7,280 nucleotides of DNA from Methanoregula sp. (GTDB lineage: Archaea; Halobacteriota; Methanomicrobia; Methanomicrobiales; Methanospirillaceae): positions 1 through 7,280 of the forward strand of contig JAPKXT010000048.1 of the NCBI GenBank assembly GCA_026394695.1, in the 5' to 3' direction. Of the stretch, positions 1 to 5,190 are shown piece by piece (positions within the stretch are counted from its first letter, which is position 1; each line of letters begins with the position of its first letter). The notes beneath the pieces were generated by a model that saw only the letters and a program-made list of their open reading frames with translations, did not search any database and was not told where the DNA came from. Made by a program: the position numbers and the translations under genes.

Positions 1-570
1 GATAATGGTGATCCCCTTCTCGCGAGCCAGGGTGGCAATATACTGCCAGAGGTGATTGCGGGTCTGGGGGTCAAGACCCAGCGTTGGTTCGTCTAAGAAG
101 AGGACCGAAGGATGGTGGAGAAGACCGCGTGCGATCTCGAGGCGTCTCCTCATCCCTCCTGAAAATGTTTTGACAATATCATTTTTCCGGTCTTCCAGCT
201 CAACAAGGTTGAGGAGCTCGGTGATCCGTTGTTTCCGTATCTCTGCGGGGATCCGGTAGAGCCGCCCGTGGAAGTCCATGTTTTCCCAGGCGGTCAGTTC
301 TTCATCAAGGCTCTGGTCCTGGAAGACAATGCCAATGGATTTCCTGACGCCATCTTCATCTTTTTCTATATCGATACCATTGACCGTTGCTGTACCGGAT
401 GTTGGTTTGAGCATGGTGGAGAGCATGGAGAGGGTCGTTGTCTTCCCGGCACCGTTGGGTCCAAGCAGGCCTAAAATCTCACCGTGTTCGATATCAAATG
501 ATATATTGTCCACGGCGACCAGATCGTTAAATCGCCGGGTTAAGTTTTCGATATGTATTGCAATTGTCAT
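1..570 (-). CDS. ABC transporter ATP-binding protein, DrrA/ABC-2 type (partial, C-terminus outside window)
   Basis: This is the nucleotide-binding subunit of an ABC transporter, which hydrolyses ATP at the inner face of the membrane to drive a separate permease. Translating the minus strand from the ATG at 570 gives 190 residues, open to the window edge. Visible motifs are Walker A GPNGAGKTT (37-45), the Q-loop glutamine Q84 in VFQDQSLDEELTAWENM, the signature SGGMRRR (137-143) and Walker B VLFLDEPT (156-163) followed by the D-loop GLDP. The H-loop histidine should lie just past the edge. The short Q-loop-to-signature spacing and the 'GLDPQTR' stretch are typical of the daunorubicin-resistance/ABC-2 export group (DrrA, CcmA-like). 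The permease, usually the next gene, is not in the window, so the substrate cannot be named. No strong Shine-Dalgarno site precedes the start. The gene is divergent from the zinc-ribbon gene. Confidence 0.95.
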   Translation of the reverse strand, partial: MTIAIHIENLTRRFNDLVAVDNISFDIEHGEILGLLGPNGAGKTTTLSMLSTMLKPTSGTATVNGIDIEKDEDGVRKSIGIVFQDQSLDEELTAWENMDFHGRLYRIPAEIRKQRITELLNLVELEDRKNDIVKTFSGGMRRRLEIARGLLHHPSVLFLDEPTLGLDPQTRNHLWQYIATLAREKGITII

Positions 571-582
571 GTGATGCGGTCC

Positions 583-602
583 TGTCCATGAAACTTTGGA
601 CA
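583..602. other. Inverted repeat in the leader of the ABC ATPase gene
   Basis: TGTCCA (583-588) and TGGACA (597-602) form a perfect 6-bp stem with an 8-base loop. It lies 12 bases upstream of the ATPase start and would overlap the ribosome-loading region of its mRNA. It could modulate translation or be an operator half-site pair. It is short enough to be chance. Confidence 0.25.
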
Positions 603-662
603 CACTCGTTCCGGTATGGTTGCTGCTTGTTCTGATAATACGTTTTTCATCAGGACACTGTA

Positions 663-688
663 CCGGCTCCAACCGGGACGAGAGCCGG
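663..688. other. GC-rich hairpin in the divergent spacer
   Basis: CCGGCTC (663-669) and GAGCCGG (682-688) form a perfect 7-bp stem with a 12-base loop. It sits midway between the divergent ABC ATPase and zinc-ribbon starts. No T-run follows on either strand, so it is not an obvious terminator. The rest of 571-768 holds only weak promoter-like AT stretches, for example near 631-646, which could serve the ATPase gene. Confidence 0.3.
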
Positions 689-739
689 GGCTGGTTGTTC
701 ATCGGCACGTGGTTGCACATGCAGGTACCACAGGCATCC

Positions 740-747
740 TTTTATAG
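740..747 (+). promoter_or_regulatory. TATA box of the zinc-ribbon gene (leaderless promoter)
   Basis: TTTTATAG at 740-747 is the best TATA-like sequence in the divergent spacer. Its centre is about 26 bases upstream of the ATG at 769. That is the usual archaeal TATA-to-transcription-start distance, so the transcript would begin at or next to the start codon. No GGAG/GGTG ribosome site precedes the ATG, which agrees with leaderless translation. Confidence 0.55.
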
Positions 748-768
748 GGAATAGCGCAATCAATCCCC

Positions 769-915
769 ATGGACAAGAAACCACAAACCCCGCATGTAAA
801 ACGTGATCGTCCGATATGTGACCAGTGCCAGGCTGCCAGTATCAAGGTCAGGCCCGATGGGAGCTATTCGTGCAACCGGTGCGGGTATGACAGCACAAAG
901 GGAAAGAAGAAGTGA
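769..915 (+). CDS. 48-residue zinc-ribbon microprotein
   Basis: A short ORF of 48 codons begins MDKKPQTPHVKRDRPICDQC. It carries two CxxC knuckles, C17-DQ-C20 and C35-NR-C38-GY, separated by 14 residues with a 'VRPDGSYSCNRCGYDS' beta-ribbon pattern. Both ends are rich in lysine and arginine. This is the signature of a minimal zinc ribbon of the kind found in ribosomal proteins, RNA polymerase subunits and transcription factors, and it suggests binding to nucleic acid or a protein partner. I do not recognise the specific family; it is too short for S27ae and lacks a second domain. The cysteine spacing, basic tail, TATA box exactly positioned for a leaderless mRNA, and the downstream oligo-T tract together support a real gene despite its size. 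Confidence 0.8.
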   Translation: MDKKPQTPHVKRDRPICDQCQAASIKVRPDGSYSCNRCGYDSTKGKKK

Positions 916-918
916 CGG

Positions 919-927
919 GTTTTTCTT
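919..927 (+). terminator. Oligo-T tract after the zinc-ribbon gene
   Basis: GTTTTTCTT begins four bases after the TGA stop. Short T-runs directly after a stop are the usual archaeal intrinsic termination signal. The run is only five T before a C, so termination may be partial. Confidence 0.4.
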
Positions 928-930
928 CTG

Positions 931-964
931 CAACCCGTGGGACGCGAAACGAGACCGCGGGTTG
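931..964 (+). other. 10-bp hairpin downstream of the zinc-ribbon gene
   Basis: CAACCCGTGG (931-940) can pair with CCGCGGGTTG (955-964). This is a 10-bp stem with one T-G wobble and a 14-base loop. The same left arm (AACCCG, 932-937) can instead pair with CGGGTT (916-921), which lies at the start of the oligo-T tract. Two mutually exclusive hairpins are therefore possible at the 3' end of this transcript. Confidence 0.4.
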
Positions 965-1000
965 TGAGAGAGAGGCCGGAGAACTCCTGGGTATTCTTAA

Positions 1001-1276
1001 CTTCGTATCCCGGTACATCCAAAAATAATTCCCGATCAGGTCATGTTCCCTCTCTTTTTTGGGTATAGGAGAGAACCGGTTTTTTATTCAGGGTAATGGG
1101 AAACACAAGATCTTTTTCATCAGGTAATTTCATCCCGTGACTCCTTTGATTCGTAGAGCACCCCTGGCTGGCCGGTGAACATGAGGTCTCCGGTGTCCCG
1201 TTCGGACAGGAACGATAATCCCGCACCGTGCAGTACGCTGCTGATAATCTCCCCGTCAGGTGGTCGTATCCGCTCC
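1001..1276 (-). pseudogene. Decayed GIY-YIG domain fragment (paralogue of the gene at 5191-6099)
   Basis: This stretch aligns by eye with 5218-5495, the last ~92 codons of the intact tandem GIY-YIG gene. A 22-base run (1023-1044 versus 5240-5261) is identical. On the minus strand the matching protein is split over three frames. The first reads IRPPDGEIISSVLHGAGL; after a shift near 1150 comes RSHGMKLPDEKDLVF; after a second shift near 1050 comes HDLIGNYFWMYR. The intact copy reads IRPLDGETIRTVPPGAGL, RSHAIKFLDGKDLLF and NDLIGNYFEAYR. There is no start codon or N-terminal half, and the catalytic tyrosines have become GLS and FTG. It is clearly non-functional as a nuclease. The upstream end is vague because the match fades just before the channel gene's promoter. 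Confidence 0.8.
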
Positions 1277-1303
1277 CGCGTGCGCCCGGGCGATAAACAG
1301 CAA

Positions 1304-1313
1304 TGAATATACC
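1304..1313 (+). promoter_or_regulatory. TATA box of the channel-archaeosortase operon
   Basis: TGAATATACC contains a TATA-like core at 1306-1311. A start about 26 bases downstream (near 1334) would give a ~29-base leader. That leader contains the purine-rich GGAAGAGAAG (1339-1348), a plausible but loosely spaced ribosome site for the ATG at 1363. Confidence 0.45.
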
Positions 1314-1362
1314 AAAGCATCCCCCAGTCTTTTGACAGGAAGAGAAGAGCATTACCCGCGAC

Positions 1363-2349
1363 ATGAACCCGAAGCGAGTGCCTGCACGGGCGACAGACCG
1401 GCTGCATGAAGGAGCGGGTAGTGTTGTTACCCGGTATCTCCTGCTCATTGCCCTTGCTGTCTCCCTGGTTGCTGTCCCGGTATCTGCTGAAGACTCCCTG
1501 AACAGTTCTGCCCTCCATGAACCTGCCGTGGTGCATATCGGGGTCTATGTAGTAAATTTCAACCGGTTCAGTGTAGAGGAGGGGAGGGTAGAAGCAAATT
1601 TTTATGTAAACCTCAAGTCCGATACCCCCGTATCGATTAACGATTTCGAGATCATGAACGGGCAGATAACGTCCGTAGACACCATCATCGATACGCCTCA
1701 TGAAAAGGAGTACCGGATTATTGCGGCCCTGACGGTTGATCCTGACCTCCGCCGTTACCCCTTTGACCGGCACACGCTCCCCATCAGGATCGAGCCAAAA
1801 TTCAAAAACGAGCAGGGAATGGTTCTCGTGATCGACCCGGCAGAGAGCGGTCTCGACCCTGAAGCAGACCTCCCGGGATGGGGGTTTACCGGCACCAGCT
1901 CTGCTGTCACGAACAAGTCCTACGCGATGGATGAGAACCCGTATTCCCGGGCGGTCTTTAACTACGGCATCGGGAGAGACCGTGCGTCAACGGTCCTGAA
2001 ATTTTTCCTGCCGATCATGCTCATCATCATCGTCTCCCTTTCATCACTGGTGATGAAGGTCACATCCAGGCTGGGCTTAAACGCCTCGATGTTCCTTGCC
2101 GCGGTGCTCATCCACTGGCGTATCGCCGATGCGATCCCGCTCGTTGCCTATGCGACCTTCCTGGATTTCTTCATGATCATCACCTATGCGACGCTGGTCA
2201 TGGTGCTGGTATCCGGTATCCTGATCATAAAGTTCACGGAAGGTAAGGATACGGCACGGGTTGACCAGGTGTACCGCTGGTCGATCCGTATCGTCCCGGT
2301 GCTCTCTATCGTATTGTATTCCCTGCTGTTCCTCACTCTCATGGTATAA
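1363..2349 (+). CDS. Cys-loop-type pentameric ligand-gated ion channel homologue (pLGIC)
   Basis: The 328-residue protein has the full prokaryotic pLGIC layout. A hydrophobic signal segment (25-40) ends in VSA|ED, giving a mature start near 43. An extracellular beta-sandwich (about 54-210) carries the conserved Pro-loop R-YPFDRH (131-137) in place of the eukaryotic disulphide loop; no cysteines flank it. Four helices follow: M1 212-231 with the FxxP proline P217, M2 235-253, M3 262-289 and M4 306-328. The M3-M4 link is short (KFTEGKDTARVDQ), as in GLIC and ELIC. M2-M3 ends in D-A-I-P, aligning with ELIC N-I-L-P as I remember it. The family forms homopentameric channels in the cell membrane gated by small ligands or protons. 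The ligand here is unknown. The ATG at 1363 gives a long n-region of 24 residues; GTG at 1378 is an alternative start. An archaeosortase gene follows after 14 bases. Confidence 0.9.
   Translation: MNPKRVPARATDRLHEGAGSVVTRYLLLIALAVSLVAVPVSAEDSLNSSALHEPAVVHIGVYVVNFNRFSVEEGRVEANFYVNLKSDTPVSINDFEIMNGQITSVDTIIDTPHEKEYRIIAALTVDPDLRRYPFDRHTLPIRIEPKFKNEQGMVLVIDPAESGLDPEADLPGWGFTGTSSAVTNKSYAMDENPYSRAVFNYGIGRDRASTVLKFFLPIMLIIIVSLSSLVMKVTSRLGLNASMFLAAVLIHWRIADAIPLVAYATFLDFFMIITYATLVMVLVSGILIIKFTEGKDTARVDQVYRWSIRIVPVLSIVLYSLLFLTLMV
2101..2162 (+). repeat. Channel-gene copy of a 62-bp repeat (M2-M3 segment)
   Basis: These bases encode channel residues A247 to F266 and the start of L267, the end of M2 and the M2-M3 loop. 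They match 3639-3700 at 52 of 62 positions counted by hand. This is the functional, in-frame member of the pair. Confidence 0.8.
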
Positions 2350-2363
2350 GACAGGGTACCATC

Positions 2364-3188
2364 ATGAGCGATCTCCTTGTCCTGTGTGCATTCTTCTCGT
2401 TTGCTGTGTTTCTTGTTGCACGGCAGCAGAAGTATGCAGCACTTGCCGGCTGGGCCTGCATCGTGCTCAACCTCTGGTCGGAACTGCCGGCTTTTTTCAA
2501 AGAGGCTAATTTCCTGTACCCGGTGCTGGCATTCCTATCCTTACCCTTCCTTGCCATCACGGCAGAACGTCTTCACCGTGCAGATCCGGTTGTGCTCCAG
2601 CTCTCGCGGGCTGCTGCCATTGCCACGATCATCTACGTCCCGTTTACTCTTCTCCCGTTCCTCCGTGACGCGTTGATCTCTCTTGTGGTTACGCTGGCAT
2701 TCGGGCTCATCACGGCTCTTGGCCATGCTCCCCATATGGCGGCGTGGGATATCATCGCGGAGAAGGCGTTTTACAACCAGATTATCCTCGGGTGCACGGG
2801 GATTATCGCGATTGCCCTGATGCTTGGTATTGTGTTTGGGGAAAAAAACCTCACCGGGCGGCAGGCAGTGCTGGCGTTCCTGCTCGTGGTCCCGTCCATC
2901 TTCATCCTCAACCTGCTGAGGGTCGTGACGGTCTTTATCGCGGTCTCCGATACATGGTTTGCATCGTTTCCGGACCCCACGGGTACCGGCGATGCGAATT
3001 TCTTCTGGGCCCATAATGTGATCGCCGAAGGGCTGGCGGTCCTCTTCCTGCTCGCCCTGGTGTGGGGACTGGTCCGGATCATCCCGGACCTTGGCGTGTT
3101 TGCACGGAAACTGGTCGGAGTGTACCGCGATTCTCTATTGGGATTGGTGTACGCGATACGGAACACTATCCGTTCAGGTTCACGGTGA
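2364..3188 (+). CDS. artA: Archaeosortase A-like transpeptidase (exosortase/archaeosortase family)
   Basis: A 274-residue polytopic membrane protein with about eight hydrophobic helices. It carries the three-part active site of the exosortase/archaeosortase family: C144 in LGCTGIIAI, R186 in ILNLLRVVTVF and H217 in FFWAHNVIAEG. Family members cut C-terminal sorting tails (PGF-CTERM type for ArtA) off secreted proteins at the membrane and join the new end to a lipid, which matters for S-layer and surface-protein anchoring. The CTGI and LN-x-x-R patterns favour the ArtA group. The third residue is His, as in many exosortases, where Haloferax ArtA is reported to use Arg. The gene starts 14 bases after the channel stop, without a good ribosome site, so it is probably co-transcribed and translationally coupled. 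It ends 9 bases before a convergent gene. No substrate with a PGF tail is encoded in this window. Confidence 0.85.
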   Translation: MSDLLVLCAFFSFAVFLVARQQKYAALAGWACIVLNLWSELPAFFKEANFLYPVLAFLSLPFLAITAERLHRADPVVLQLSRAAAIATIIYVPFTLLPFLRDALISLVVTLAFGLITALGHAPHMAAWDIIAEKAFYNQIILGCTGIIAIALMLGIVFGEKNLTGRQAVLAFLLVVPSIFILNLLRVVTVFIAVSDTWFASFPDPTGTGDANFFWAHNVIAEGLAVLFLLALVWGLVRIIPDLGVFARKLVGVYRDSLLGLVYAIRNTIRSGSR

Positions 3189-3197
3189 TGAAGCCGG

Positions 3198-3497
3198 TTA
3201 GAGTAAACCCCGGGCACCATCAATCAGTTGAATATTGTAGTGGTGAGGATAATCACTTTTTTTAAAGGCAAGTGTTCCCATGATGTAAAATCCAAAACGG
3301 GTCTCACGGATACGATTACTGTAGACAAAATTCAGCAATGCACTGATTGATTGGGAAGATTTCCTTGACAGGTTATGAAATTGTGCGATCTCCCGTGCTG
3401 TTATGTCTGCACGGGTAATGTTATTCCGGAGCAAATATGTACAGATGAGATGAGCACAATTATACCGCTTTGTGGAATCCATCCGAATGTGCCCCAT
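3198..3497 (-). CDS. Small winged-helix-like DNA-binding protein
   Basis: A 99-residue protein that I do not recognise by name. Residues 31-61 (DITAREIAQFHNLSRKSSQS and following) form a likely tri-helical helix-turn-helix: a T-A-R-E-I-A helix, a short turn, then a serine-rich helix ending ALLNFVYSNR. A beta-wing-like stretch IRETRFGFYIMG follows. This is the arrangement of small archaeal winged-helix regulators or plasmid-type DNA-binding proteins. The start at 3497 is supported by a GGGGGAGAGG ribosome site eight bases upstream and a TATA box placed for a ~24-base leader; Met6 is a weaker alternative. The gene is AT-richer than its neighbours, which may mean recent acquisition. It is convergent with the archaeosortase gene and its 3' end abuts that gene's stop. 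Confidence 0.75.
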   Translation of the reverse strand: MGHIRMDSTKRYNCAHLICTYLLRNNITRADITAREIAQFHNLSRKSSQSISALLNFVYSNRIRETRFGFYIMGTLAFKKSDYPHHYNIQLIDGARGLL

Positions 3498-3505
3498 AAC
3501 CGATT

Positions 3506-3515
3506 CCTCTCCCCC
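3506..3515 (-). promoter_or_regulatory. Strong Shine-Dalgarno site of the winged-helix gene
   Basis: On the minus strand this reads GGGGGAGAGG, ending eight bases before the ATG at 3497. It fixes the start of the 99-residue protein. Confidence 0.6.
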
Positions 3516-3543
3516 ATTTATTGTTCCTATTGGATTTTTCTGG

Positions 3544-3551
3544 AGATATAA
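3544..3551 (-). promoter_or_regulatory. TATA box of the winged-helix gene
   Basis: On the minus strand this reads TTATATCT. A start ~26 bases downstream falls near 3521 and gives a short leader holding the ribosome site. A plus-strand AT-rich block (TTTTTATTAAAT, 3558-3569) lies beside it and could drive transcription towards the membrane protein at 3748, making this spacer a divergent promoter region. Confidence 0.5.
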
Positions 3552-3593
3552 CTACGTATTTTTATTAAATTCAGAAAAGAATGACAATTTTGC

Positions 3594-3608
3594 CCCGGAA
3601 TGTCCGGG
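3594..3608. other. Short perfect hairpin CCCGGA-ATG-TCCGGG
   Basis: A 6-bp GC-rich stem with a 3-base loop lies in the divergent spacer between 3497 and 3748, just before the fossil channel fragment. If transcription starts near 3590, it would form at the 5' end of the transcript. It could also be an operator palindrome. Confidence 0.3.
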
Positions 3609-3638
3609 AGAACAACCTGGCATTCCCCAACCGGTATG

Positions 3639-3700
3639 GCGGAGCGTATCCGCTGGCGTGTCGCCGGTGCGGTCCCGCTCGTTGCCTGTGCAACCTTCCG
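3639..3700 (+). pseudogene. 62-bp fossil of the ligand-gated channel gene (M2-M3 segment)
   Basis: This block matches 2101-2162 of the channel gene at 52 of 62 bases without gaps. Read in the same frame it encodes AERIRWRVAGAVPLVACATF, against AVLIHWRIADAIPLVAYATF in the channel. Similarity stops sharply on both sides. An ATG at 3636 opens a ~42-codon ORF through the block, but it is not channel-like outside it. It is best explained as the remains of a duplicated or recombined channel gene copy. Confidence 0.75.
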
Positions 3701-3747
3701 TGGCCCGGCGCAAAGCACAAGAATCCGAAACGGTATACATACCCGGT

Positions 3748-4110
3748 ATGAAGCAGTGGGTTAAGGATACTGCAGGTCTTGGTACGGTCCTCTGGCTGAT
3801 CGGGTATCTCGCATCGCTGGTGCTGTTCTTCTCGCCGTTTGCGGGGATCATGGGCTGGATCCTCCTTGTCATCATCACCCCGGTCTCTCTCGCGATCGCG
3901 TGGTGGTGGTTCGGGAAGCGGGAGCACCTCCCCGTGCAGTACTACGTGGGTGTCGGGGTTGCATGGGTGCTGATCGCAGTCGTGCTCGACTACCTGTTTA
4001 TCGTCCTGTTGTTCCAGGCCACCTATTACGGCCCCGATGTGTTCGTGTACTATGCCGTGACATTCCTCATCCCGATGGGAGTCGGCCTGTACCTGCAACG
4101 GACCCATTAA
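3748..4110 (+). CDS. Four-helix membrane protein of unknown function
   Basis: A 120-residue protein starting MKQWVKDTAGLGTVLWLIG. It has four hydrophobic segments (about 11-29, 32-54, 64-89 and 97-115) and short charged links such as FGKREHLP (55-62). I do not recognise a family and see no catalytic motif. The longer in-frame reading from 3472 is rejected as the start: it overlaps the winged-helix gene, runs through the fossil channel fragment, and its first 92 residues look non-coding. No ribosome site precedes the ATG at 3748. A TATATA-like GGTATACATACC (3732-3743) lies too close to it to be its promoter in the usual geometry, so transcription may come from the AT-rich block at 3558-3569. 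The codon use matches the neighbouring membrane genes. Confidence 0.75.
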   Translation: MKQWVKDTAGLGTVLWLIGYLASLVLFFSPFAGIMGWILLVIITPVSLAIAWWWFGKREHLPVQYYVGVGVAWVLIAVVLDYLFIVLLFQATYYGPDVFVYYAVTFLIPMGVGLYLQRTH

Positions 4111-4185
4111 CGGACCGGTGCCAAAGCAGGGATGACACAGTTGCACAGGAATGGATTGGGGTTCCTGCAGGCAGATCCTGATAAC

Positions 4186-4195
4186 CCTTTTTACC
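4186..4195 (+). promoter_or_regulatory. Weak TATA-like box of the hydrolase gene
   Basis: CCTTTTTACC is centred about 26-27 bases before the GTG at 4218. No Shine-Dalgarno site is present in between, so a leaderless mRNA is plausible. The sequence departs from the TATA consensus. Confidence 0.3.
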
Positions 4196-4217
4196 TTGCC
4201 CCCCGCAACATTTCTGT

Positions 4218-5108
4218 GTGGATGCACTCTCCCATGCCCTGATCGCCTCTATTCTGTTCTCTGCACCCGGGCTTATGCCCCTTATCCCGTTTGCAGTCTT
4301 CGGTGCAGTGATCCCGGATGCAGATATCGTCTTTCCGAAAATTTCTGACAGGAATCCATCCCTCTACCTGTTCACCCACGGCGGGATTGCGCACAGTATC
4401 GCGGGAGTGTTCGTCTTATCCCTGCTTGCATACGGCACGGTCGTTCTGCTCGCGGCTGCCGGCATCATCCCTACTGGCAGTGTTGCTGCAGCTGGGGTGT
4501 ACGGTTTTGCTGCAGTCCTTGCCGGTGCCCTTCTGCACATAGCAATCGATGTTTCTGCCTGCCCGGGCATTCCTGTCTTTGCCCCGTTCTCCGACCGGAA
4601 ATACACGCTGGGAATCCTGCCCGGCCCCAGCCTGCTCCTTGCCGTCGCGGCGCTCGGGCTTGTCATGGTGGTGACGCTCCCGCTCCTGCCGTTCTCTTCA
4701 GCAATCGTCATCTATGGCAGTGTGGTCATTGTCTATATCGCGGTACGCGCCGGCATGTTCCTGGTCGCGGGTGTAATACTGCCCGGCAGGAAGATCCCGT
4801 CCATCAACCCGTTTCGCTGGCTGGTGATACGGGAGGATGAAACCTCATACAAGGTCCGTAATTACACCCTGTTCTCCGGATACTCTGACGAGGCTGAGTT
4901 TGAAAAGTTCAGGAATACTGACGCACGTGAACTTGCGGCTGCTGCACAATTTCCTAACGTCCGCCGTTTCTTCTTTTTTTCGTATATCGTGACTGCCGAA
5001 CGGAACGGATCAGTCCTTATCCTTGCAGACCCGCTCCGGGAAAAAGGCTACCTCTATTATCCCGTACACTTCAGGCGGATCGAGGTGAACCTGGATTACA
5101 CCGGATGA
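4218..5108 (+). CDS. Membrane-bound metal-dependent hydrolase, YdjM/DUF457-like
   Basis: A 296-residue protein beginning at a GTG codon, read as MDALSHALIA. The start is chosen because this M-D-x-x-S/T-H opening is the conserved N-terminus of the YdjM (LexA-regulated, membrane-bound metal-dependent hydrolase) family. Probable metal ligands are H6, D34 and D36 in VIPDADIVFP, H54 and H59 in THGGIAHS (family usually HRGxTHS), and H107 and D111 in LLHIAIDV. About five membrane helices span residues 1-185. The family's usual core ends near there. Here a soluble tail of ~100 residues (190-296) adds a mixed alpha/beta domain with FRNTDARELAAAAQFPNVRR, which probably acts on the cytoplasmic side. The substrate is unknown. 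The gene follows the four-helix protein after 107 bases and is convergent with the GIY-YIG gene. Confidence 0.8.
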   Translation: MDALSHALIASILFSAPGLMPLIPFAVFGAVIPDADIVFPKISDRNPSLYLFTHGGIAHSIAGVFVLSLLAYGTVVLLAAAGIIPTGSVAAAGVYGFAAVLAGALLHIAIDVSACPGIPVFAPFSDRKYTLGILPGPSLLLAVAALGLVMVVTLPLLPFSSAIVIYGSVVIVYIAVRAGMFLVAGVILPGRKIPSINPFRWLVIREDETSYKVRNYTLFSGYSDEAEFEKFRNTDARELAAAAQFPNVRRFFFFSYIVTAERNGSVLILADPLREKGYLYYPVHFRRIEVNLDYTG

Positions 5109-5190
5109 TGCATCCGCAGATCATGATGCTATTGTTGCCGGTCCTCTGAACAACAGTGATTGTTAAGTCCCCATGATGGAGGGAAGAAGT

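Noticed and set aside
56..574. Three plus-strand ORFs near the window start
   Set aside because: They are antisense to the ABC ATPase, whose Walker, signature and D-loop motifs are unambiguous on the minus strand.
1120..1773. 217-codon minus-strand ORF antisense to the channel gene
   Set aside because: Most of it is the shadow of the channel coding frame. Only its last ~50 codons have meaning, as part of the GIY-YIG remnant.
2101..3700. Diversity-generating retroelement (template and variable repeat pair)
   Set aside because: No reverse transcriptase or accessory gene is present, the copies differ at non-A positions too, and A changes only to G instead of to all bases.
3472..3747. N-terminal extension of the four-helix membrane protein from an ATG at 3472
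   Set aside because: It overlaps the well-supported winged-helix gene and its promoter, crosses the fossil channel fragment in a different frame, and has no protein-like pattern. The hydrophobic protein starts cleanly at 3748.
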